A stretch of 5,522 bases of DNA from Bradyrhizobium sp. (GTDB lineage Bacteria; Pseudomonadota; Alphaproteobacteria; Rhizobiales; Xanthobacteraceae): positions 1 through 5,522 of the forward strand of contig JACDAG010000131.1 of assembly GCA_013695565.1 (NCBI GenBank), read 5' to 3'. Numbering within the stretch: the stretch's first letter is position 1; each line of letters starts with the position of its first letter. Of the stretch, positions 1 to 3,702 are shown in pieces. Under the pieces are notes generated by a model. That model ran no database searches, had not been told where the DNA came from, and saw only the letters and a program-made list of their open reading frames with translations. Made by a program: the position numbers and the translations under genes.

Positions 1-163
1 ATACCGAGCCGCGCGAGGCGCCGAATTCGCGCTGCAGGGATTCGAGGAAGGCGCTGAACGTATAGGCGCAACCGAAGCCGACAAAGGTCACGGCGAACGC
101 TGCCGCGACGACGAACCAGCCGTAGAAAATGCCGGTACGGGGCCAAATTGCCTCATGACTCAT
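1..163 (-). CDS. Major facilitator superfamily transporter, N-terminal fragment (runs off left edge)
   Basis: This is the first 54 codons of an inner-membrane transporter; the rest lies outside the window. The start is the ATG reading leftward from 163, preceded by AGAGGA (171-176) at a good distance for a ribosome binding site; a second ATG at 156 is out of frame. The peptide has a short polar head (about residues 1-10), then a hydrophobic, glycine-rich first membrane helix (about 12-36, beginning IFYGWFVVAAAF), then a loop with FLESLQREFGASRGSV. The YGWFVVAAAF opening and the later 'EFG-SRG' loop are typical of MFS proteins of the monocarboxylate / oxalate-formate antiporter type. The family is therefore fairly sure, but the substrate cannot be told. 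It is transcribed divergently from the CGNR regulator gene, and the palindromes between them suggest that regulator controls it (inference). Confidence 0.85.
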   Translation of the reverse strand, partial: MSHEAIWPRTGIFYGWFVVAAAFAVTFVGFGCAYTFSAFLESLQREFGASRGSV

Positions 164-197
164 GGCGGTTTCCTCTGGTAACTATCGCTGAGGTACG

Positions 198-226
198 GAC
201 ACCGGTATATTAGTTATACTGGTGTC
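198..226. promoter_or_regulatory. Palindromic operator candidate 1 (upstream copy)
   Basis: An inverted repeat with 12-bp arms, GACACCGGTATA (198-209) and TATACTGGTGTC (215-226), separated by 5 bp; only one position breaks the symmetry (204 against 220). Its 23-bp core (201-223) has the form ACCGGTA-N9-TACTGGT, which recurs at 238-260 with 18 of 23 positions identical. It lies between two divergent genes, one encoding a transporter and one a probable DNA-binding regulator, and covers the -10 region proposed for the transporter. It is best read as a binding site for a dimeric regulator, most simply the CGNR protein. The identity of the binder is inference. Confidence 0.72.
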
Positions 227-238
227 TGTTGCTGTCAA
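209..238 (-). promoter_or_regulatory. Candidate sigma-70 type promoter for the MFS gene
   Basis: Read leftward, a perfect TTGACA (-35, 238-233) is followed after 18 bp by ACTAAT (-10, 214-209; 4 of 6 matches to TATAAT). Transcription would begin around 200, leaving a leader of roughly 40 nt before the MFS start codon. The -10 and most of the spacer fall inside the first palindrome (198-226), and the -35 abuts the second (238-260). A protein bound there would block this promoter. The -10 is weak, and other registers such as TAATAT at 212-207 are possible. Confidence 0.4.
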
Positions 239-260
239 CCGGTAAATCTGATTTACTGGT
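238..260. promoter_or_regulatory. Palindromic operator candidate 2 (copy next to the regulator start)
   Basis: An inverted repeat with 10-bp arms, ACCGGTAAAT (238-247) and ATTTACTGGT (251-260), around a 3-bp centre. It has the same length, outer half-sites and single asymmetric position as the palindrome at 201-223, and both copies are followed by GTC. The centres (212 and 249) are 37 bp apart, about three and a half helical turns. It ends 4 bp before the ATG at 265, so occupancy would probably hinder expression of the regulator gene, as in autoregulation. In RNA the same bases could form a 10-bp hairpin with one G-U pair right before the start codon, so an RNA-level effect is an alternative. 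Confidence 0.7.
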
Positions 261-264
261 GTCG

Positions 265-858
265 ATGTCGCGGGAATCGAAAAAGTTCGGCGTGCCGGAC
301 GAGTTGGCCAATCTCTATGATTTCGCCAATACGCTCGACGTCAGGCATTTCACCCATCACGGTGTGCTTCATCCGCAAGGCGATGAATTGACGCAAACGA
401 GGGAACTCGCGGCGTGGATGGCGCAGCGCGGGCTGTCGTTGACCGGCGCCAAGGTCACACCGGCGATGTTGGTTGCCGCGATCGAACTGCGGACGTTGAT
501 CCGCGACTATCTGCAATGCGATCCGCTGGAGCGAAGCCGGAACAAGGACGCTGTTCGGGCGCTGAACAAAACCCTGAAATTTTTTCCACTGGTCGTCACT
601 GCAGCGAATGACGGCAGCATGGTGCTGCGGAGCGCGCGCGAAGATGCGCTCGCGGGGCTGTCGCCAATTGTCGCAGAACTCTACGACGGTTCCGGAAATG
701 GAACTCTCGATCGATTAAAGATGTGCGCGTCGGATGAATGCCGCCGGGTGTTTTTCGATCGCTCGAAACCGTCGACACGCCGCTGGTGCATGTCGTCGCT
801 CTGCGGGAACCGGATGAAAACCAGAAGCTATCGCGATCGCCAGCGCAACGCCGGATAA
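265..858 (+). CDS. CGNR zinc-finger / ABATE-domain protein, probable transcriptional regulator
   Basis: A 197-residue protein (from the ATG at 265) with the two-part layout of the CGNR family. The N-terminal ABATE-like helical region (about residues 15-145) opens with LYDFANTLDVRHF. The C-terminal zinc ribbon (about 152-195) holds four cysteines, C154 and C159 (C-x4-C) and C175 and C180 (C-x4-C), with the signature CGNR followed by a basic tail. Family knowledge: such proteins are regarded as putative stress- or ligand-responsive transcription regulators, but few have known ligands. The frame stays open to a TTG at 229, and a GTG at 259 is also possible. None of the three starts has a clear Shine-Dalgarno sequence. 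I prefer 265 because it leaves the second palindrome (238-260) outside the gene and gives a normal distance to the ABATE domain. The gene is divergent from the MFS transporter, its likely target besides itself. Confidence 0.88.
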   Translation: MSRESKKFGVPDELANLYDFANTLDVRHFTHHGVLHPQGDELTQTRELAAWMAQRGLSLTGAKVTPAMLVAAIELRTLIRDYLQCDPLERSRNKDAVRALNKTLKFFPLVVTAANDGSMVLRSAREDALAGLSPIVAELYDGSGNGTLDRLKMCASDECRRVFFDRSKPSTRRWCMSSLCGNRMKTRSYRDRQRNAG

Positions 859-870
859 TCCATCTGACCG

Positions 871-890
871 CAAAACCGGCTCCTGTTTTG
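871..890 (+). terminator. Possible transcription terminator after the CGNR gene
   Basis: Thirteen bases after the regulator's stop codon, CAAAAC (871-876) can pair with GTTTTG (885-890), and two further G-C pairs could form inside after one mismatch. The stem is AT-rich and is not followed by a run of T, so it is a weak candidate for an intrinsic terminator. Its position is its main support. Confidence 0.25.
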
Positions 891-1001
891 AAACTGCAGA
901 AATTGCCGCGCTCACATTGACGACGCGGAACTGTTTGCCGGCCGAACGCGGTGAACCCAATGCTTTACCATCTAACCCATGAAAGTGTTCAGGCGTGCTC
1001 C

Positions 1002-1016
1002 TGGCAGGTAGTTTGC
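1002..1016 (+). promoter_or_regulatory. Candidate sigma-54 (-24/-12) promoter for the flp pilin gene
   Basis: TGGCAGG-TAGT-TTGC matches the sigma-54 consensus TGGCACG-N4-TTGC at 10 of 11 specified bases. The invariant GG (1003-1004) and GC (1015-1016) are separated by exactly 10 bp, as this class requires. Transcription would start near 1027-1028, giving a leader of about 50 nt before the pilin ATG at 1077. Sigma-54 control of pilin genes is well known for type IV pilins such as Pseudomonas pilA; for this Flp gene it is inference. I did not recognise an enhancer-binding-protein site upstream. Confidence 0.55.
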
Positions 1017-1076
1017 GAGTTGTCACCGCATACGAAGCTGTCACCCCGCGTTTGCGTGTACCGAGTAGAGGGCGTC

Positions 1077-1241
1077 ATGAAAAAGATGTTGAAGGAATTC
1101 ATTGCTGACGAGCGCGGCGCGACCGCGATCGAATACGGACTGATCGCAGCCGGCATTGCGCTGGCCGTCATTTCCGCGGTCAACGGCGTCGGCACCGCGC
1201 TCAAGGGAAAATTCAATACGATCAGCACGTCGCTGAAATGA
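1077..1241 (+). CDS. Flp family type IVb pilin
   Basis: A 54-residue prepilin of the Flp/Fap type, the subunit of thin adhesive pili built by Tad (tight adherence) secretion systems. A short charged leader (residues 1-14) ends in ERG. The prepilin peptidase site follows as G14 / A15-T-A-I-E-Y, with the conserved glutamate at mature position 5 (E19) and tyrosine next to it (Y20). A hydrophobic helix (about 15-37) and a short polar tail ending FNTISTSLK complete the protein; length and layout are normal for the family. The start at 1077 has AGAGG (1067-1071) 5 nt upstream; the frame stays open upstream to 951, but only the short form is pilin-like. No tad/cpa assembly genes or prepilin peptidase are visible, so this is an orphan copy here and must rely on machinery encoded elsewhere. 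It probably has its own sigma-54 type promoter (1002-1016). It converges on moaC. Confidence 0.93.
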   Translation: MKKMLKEFIADERGATAIEYGLIAAGIALAVISAVNGVGTALKGKFNTISTSLK

Positions 1242-1257
1242 TTTAGCGCGGGCAAAC

Positions 1258-1283
1258 GGCCGGCGCACCGATCGTCGCCGGTC
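1258..1283 (+). terminator. GC-rich hairpin between convergent flp and moaC
   Basis: GGCCGGCG (1258-1265) can pair with CGCCGGTC (1276-1283) around a 10-nt loop, giving an 8-bp stem with one G-U pair in the flp transcript. TTAGC (1243-1247) and GCTAA (1285-1289) could add an outer 5-bp stem. It begins 16 nt after the flp stop and lies 24 nt past the moaC stop on the other strand, where a shared terminator of two convergent genes is expected. There is no T-run on either side, so classical Rho-independent termination is doubtful; it may instead stabilise the 3' end of the flp mRNA. Confidence 0.38.
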
Positions 1284-1306
1284 AGCTAATCAGGCAGAAG
1301 TTCGTC

Positions 1307-1825
1307 TTAGTCCCCGGCGCGATAATGTCCGGACTTGCCGCCCTTTTTCTCGACGAGATGAATCCCTTCGATGCGGACGCCGCGTTCGACTGCCTTGATC
1401 ATGTCGTAAATCGTCAGGCACGCCACCGACACCGCCGTCAACGCTTCCATCTCGACGCCCGTCGGCCCGGTAACTTTCACGGTGGCGCGGACGGTGCAGC
1501 CCAGCAGCTTCTTGTCGGGTGTGATGTCGAGCGTGACCTTCGACAGCGCCAGCGGGTGGCACAGCGGAATCAGGTCCGAGGTGCGCTTGGCCGCCATGAT
1601 GCCGGCAATGCGGGCGGTGCCGAGCACGTCGCCTTTTTTGGCGTTGCCGGAGACGATCAATTCAAGCGTCGCCTTAGCCATGACGACGCGGCCTTCCGCA
1701 ATCGCAATGCGTTCGGTCGCAGGCTTGGCCGATACGTCGACCATCCGTGCTTCGCCTGATGAATCGATGTGGGTGAGGGCGGCGCCGTCGTTGGAAGCTT
1801 TGCCTTTAAAAGTTTTGCGCGCCAT
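1307..1825 (-). CDS. moaC: Cyclic pyranopterin monophosphate synthase MoaC
   Basis: MoaC converts the cyclic nucleotide made by MoaA (3',8-cyclo-7,8-dihydro-GTP) into cyclic pyranopterin monophosphate, the first stable intermediate of molybdenum cofactor synthesis in the cytoplasm. The 172-residue protein aligns by eye along its length with E. coli MoaC after a 13-residue N-terminal extension. It has THIDSSGEARMVDVSAK (18-34), KKGDVLGTARIAG (63-75), DLIPLCHPL (84-92), TGVEMEALTAVS (122-133), IYDMIKAVE (139-147) and the terminal GGKSG. Residues matching the E. coli catalytic set are present: K64, H90, D141 and K144. The start codon lies only 3 nt after the trpC stop and has a poor ribosome binding site, so its translation is probably coupled to trpC. 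It is the last gene of the visible minus-strand unit. Confidence 0.97.
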   Translation of the reverse strand: MARKTFKGKASNDGAALTHIDSSGEARMVDVSAKPATERIAIAEGRVVMAKATLELIVSGNAKKGDVLGTARIAGIMAAKRTSDLIPLCHPLALSKVTLDITPDKKLLGCTVRATVKVTGPTGVEMEALTAVSVACLTIYDMIKAVERGVRIEGIHLVEKKGGKSGHYRAGD

Positions 1826-1828
1826 CGC

Positions 1829-2650
1829 CTAGCGGGTCCCGGTCGCGCGGGGCGCGTCGGTACGGGCCAGCAGCGCCCGCGTGGCCGCGGTAACGTCGGC
1901 CTGGCGCATCAGGCTTTCGCCGACCAGGAAGGTCGACATGCCGACACGCTCGAGACGCGCGAGATCCGCGGGCGTGAAGATGCCGCTTTCGCCGACCATC
2001 AGGCGATCTCCGGGAATCAGCGGCGCCAGCGCCTCGCTGGTAGCCAGCGTGGTCTCGAACGTCCGCAGATTGCGGTTATTGACGCCGATCATCGGCGAGC
2101 GGAGTTTCAGCGCGCGATCGAGTTCGGCGCGGTCGTGGATTTCGATCAGCACGTCCATGCCGTGCGCGATGGCGGCATTTTCCAGATCTCTGGCCGTGCC
2201 GTCGTCGAGCGCGGCCATGATGATCAGGATGCAGTCGGCGCCATGGGCGCGGGCTTCGACCACCTGATAGGTATCGAACAGGAAATCCTTGCGCAGCACC
2301 GGCAAATTCGTCGCCGCGCGCGCCGCGACCATGAAATCGAGATGGCCCTGGAACGAGGGCGTGTCCGTGAGAATCGACAGGCACGCAGCGCCGCCGGCCT
2401 CATAGGCTTTGGCAAGCGCCGGCGGATCGAAGTCGGCGCGGATCAGTCCCTTCGAGGGTGAAGCCTTCTTCACCTCCGCGATCAGCGCATAATCGCCACG
2501 CGCCTGTCTGTCGCGGATCGCGCGCAGGAAGCCGCGCGACGGCGAAGCCGACTTCGCAAGCGCTTCGATCGTCGCGAGCGGACGTTCACGCTTGGCGGCG
2601 GCGATCTCCTCGCGCTTGTAGGTCTCGATCTTGCTCAGGATGTCGGACAT
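1829..2650 (-). CDS. trpC: Indole-3-glycerol phosphate synthase TrpC
   Basis: TrpC closes the indole ring: it decarboxylates and cyclises carboxyphenylamino-deoxyribulose phosphate to indole-3-glycerol phosphate, the step before tryptophan synthase. The 273-residue protein is a complete single-domain (beta/alpha)8 barrel with no fused TrpF. Active-site segments occur in order: IAEVKKASPSKG (57-68, with E59 and K61), PVLRKDFL (117-124, K121), DVLIEIHD (166-173, E170), IGVNNRNL (188-195, N191/N192) and MVGESGI (218-224, E221 and S222). The MSDIL start is the usual rhizobial one and has GGGAG (2659-2663) 8 nt upstream. It follows trpD by 17 nt and precedes moaC by 3 nt. A TrpF isomerase is needed for the pathway and must be encoded elsewhere. 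Confidence 0.98.
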   Translation of the reverse strand: MSDILSKIETYKREEIAAAKRERPLATIEALAKSASPSRGFLRAIRDRQARGDYALIAEVKKASPSKGLIRADFDPPALAKAYEAGGAACLSILTDTPSFQGHLDFMVAARAATNLPVLRKDFLFDTYQVVEARAHGADCILIIMAALDDGTARDLENAAIAHGMDVLIEIHDRAELDRALKLRSPMIGVNNRNLRTFETTLATSEALAPLIPGDRLMVGESGIFTPADLARLERVGMSTFLVGESLMRQADVTAATRALLARTDAPRATGTR

Positions 2651-2667
2651 GTCAGGCGCTCCCGCGG

Positions 2668-3681
2668 TCAGCCGTTGGAAACCGCGATCAAATGTTTGAG
2701 TTTTGCGGCGGCCGCACCACCGTCGAGCGATTTGGTTCCGATCGTAACGCCTTCCTTCAAATCCTTGGCGCGGCCGGCCACGATCAGCGCCGCCGCGGCG
2801 TTCAGCAGCGCGACGTCGCGATAGGCGCTCGGCTTGCCGTTGAGCACGCTTTGCAGCGCGACCGCATTGGCATCGGCGTCGCCGCCTTTCAACGCCTCGC
2901 CGCCGACGCGGCTCAGGCCGGCGTCTTCCGGCGTCACCTCGAAGGTGCGGATGTTGCCGTTCTCCAGGCTCGCGACAAAACTCGGGCCAGTGAGGGTGAT
3001 TTCGTCGAGCCCGTCGGAGCCATGGACGACCCAGACGGAGTCCGAGCCGAGATTCTTCAGCACCTGCGCCAGTGGCTGCACCCAGTGCCGCGAGAACACG
3101 CCGACCATCTGCCGCTTGACGCCGGCCGGATTGGAGAGCGGGCCCAGCAAATTGAAGATCGTGCGCGTGGCGAGTTCGACCCGGGTCGGACCGACGTTCT
3201 TCATCGCGGGATGATGCGCCGGCGCGAACATGAAACCGATGCCGGCTTCCTGCACGCAGCGGCCGACCTGGTCGGGCGCAAGATCGATCTTGACCCCGAG
3301 CGAGGCCAACACGTCGGCGGCCCCCGAGCGCGACGACAGCGCGCGGTTGCCATGTTTGGCAACGGGCACGCCGGCGCCCGCGACAATGAAGGAAGCGCAG
3401 GTCGACACATTGACCGAACCGGAGCCGTCGCCGCCGGTACCGGCCACGTCGATCGCGTCGGCGGGCGCCTTGACCCGCAGCATCTTGCTGCGCATCGCCG
3501 ACACCGCGCCGGTGATCTCGTCGACCGTTTCGCCGCGCACCCGCAGTGCCATCAACAATCCACCCATCTGCGAGGGCGTTGCCTCGCCGGACATCATGCT
3601 GTCGAAGGCGGAGGCAGCCTCCTCACGCGACAGCGTCGCGCCCGTGGCGACTTTTCCGATGATAGATTTGAGGTCGTCCAT
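2668..3681 (-). CDS. trpD: Anthranilate phosphoribosyltransferase TrpD
   Basis: TrpD transfers the phosphoribosyl group of PRPP to anthranilate, the second step of tryptophan synthesis from chorismate. The 337-residue length is normal for the stand-alone enzyme. A helical N-terminal domain (about 1-70, with the GEATPSQMGGLLMALRVRGET segment at 32-52) is followed by the glycine-rich PRPP loop GTGGDGSGSVNVST (81-94), KHGNRALSSRSGAADVL (109-125), VGPTRVEL with R167 at the expected anthranilate-site position, FNLLGPLSNP (176-185) and GSDGLDEIT (221-229), whose D226 and E227 are the magnesium ligands. The start at 3681 has a weak GAAAG (3690-3694) 8 nt upstream; a nearby ATG at 3686 is out of frame. 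It follows the ppiD-like gene by 21 nt. There is no fused or adjacent glutaminase (TrpG). I see no leader peptide or attenuator before it. Confidence 0.98.
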   Translation of the reverse strand: MDDLKSIIGKVATGATLSREEAASAFDSMMSGEATPSQMGGLLMALRVRGETVDEITGAVSAMRSKMLRVKAPADAIDVAGTGGDGSGSVNVSTCASFIVAGAGVPVAKHGNRALSSRSGAADVLASLGVKIDLAPDQVGRCVQEAGIGFMFAPAHHPAMKNVGPTRVELATRTIFNLLGPLSNPAGVKRQMVGVFSRHWVQPLAQVLKNLGSDSVWVVHGSDGLDEITLTGPSFVASLENGNIRTFEVTPEDAGLSRVGGEALKGGDADANAVALQSVLNGKPSAYRDVALLNAAAALIVAGRAKDLKEGVTIGTKSLDGGAAAAKLKHLIAVSNG

Positions 3682-3702
3682 CGCATGAACTTTCAGGAAG
3701 GG

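Noticed and set aside
198..226. First palindrome read as an intrinsic terminator
   Set aside because: It lies between two divergent gene starts, has no T-run, and is repeated as a matched copy, so an operator is the better reading.
964..980. TTTACCAT and CTAACCCAT, resembling CtrA half-sites upstream of flp
   Set aside because: Each differs from the TTAACCAT-type half-site and the spacing does not fit TTAA-N7-TTAA, so I do not call a CtrA site, though pilin control by CtrA is known in Caulobacter.
1021..1046. Direct repeat TGTCACC (1021-1027 and 1040-1046) just upstream of flp
   Set aside because: Only 7 bp with 19-bp spacing and located around or after the predicted transcription start; too short to call a regulatory site.
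951..1076. N-terminal extension of the pilin frame to a GTG at 951
   Set aside because: It would add 42 residues that do not resemble a prepilin leader and would span the sigma-54-like promoter; the ATG at 1077 has a purine-rich binding site and gives a standard Flp prepilin.
1325..2461. Long plus-strand open frames opposite moaC and trpC (144 and 230 codons)
   Set aside because: They are antisense to two clearly recognised enzymes, have low-complexity Arg/Ala/Gly-rich translations with no recognisable domain, and arise from the GC-rich codon use of the real genes.
3682..3702. Tryptophan leader peptide or attenuator before trpD
   Set aside because: Only 21 nt separate the ppiD-like stop from trpD, with no Trp codons or alternative hairpins.
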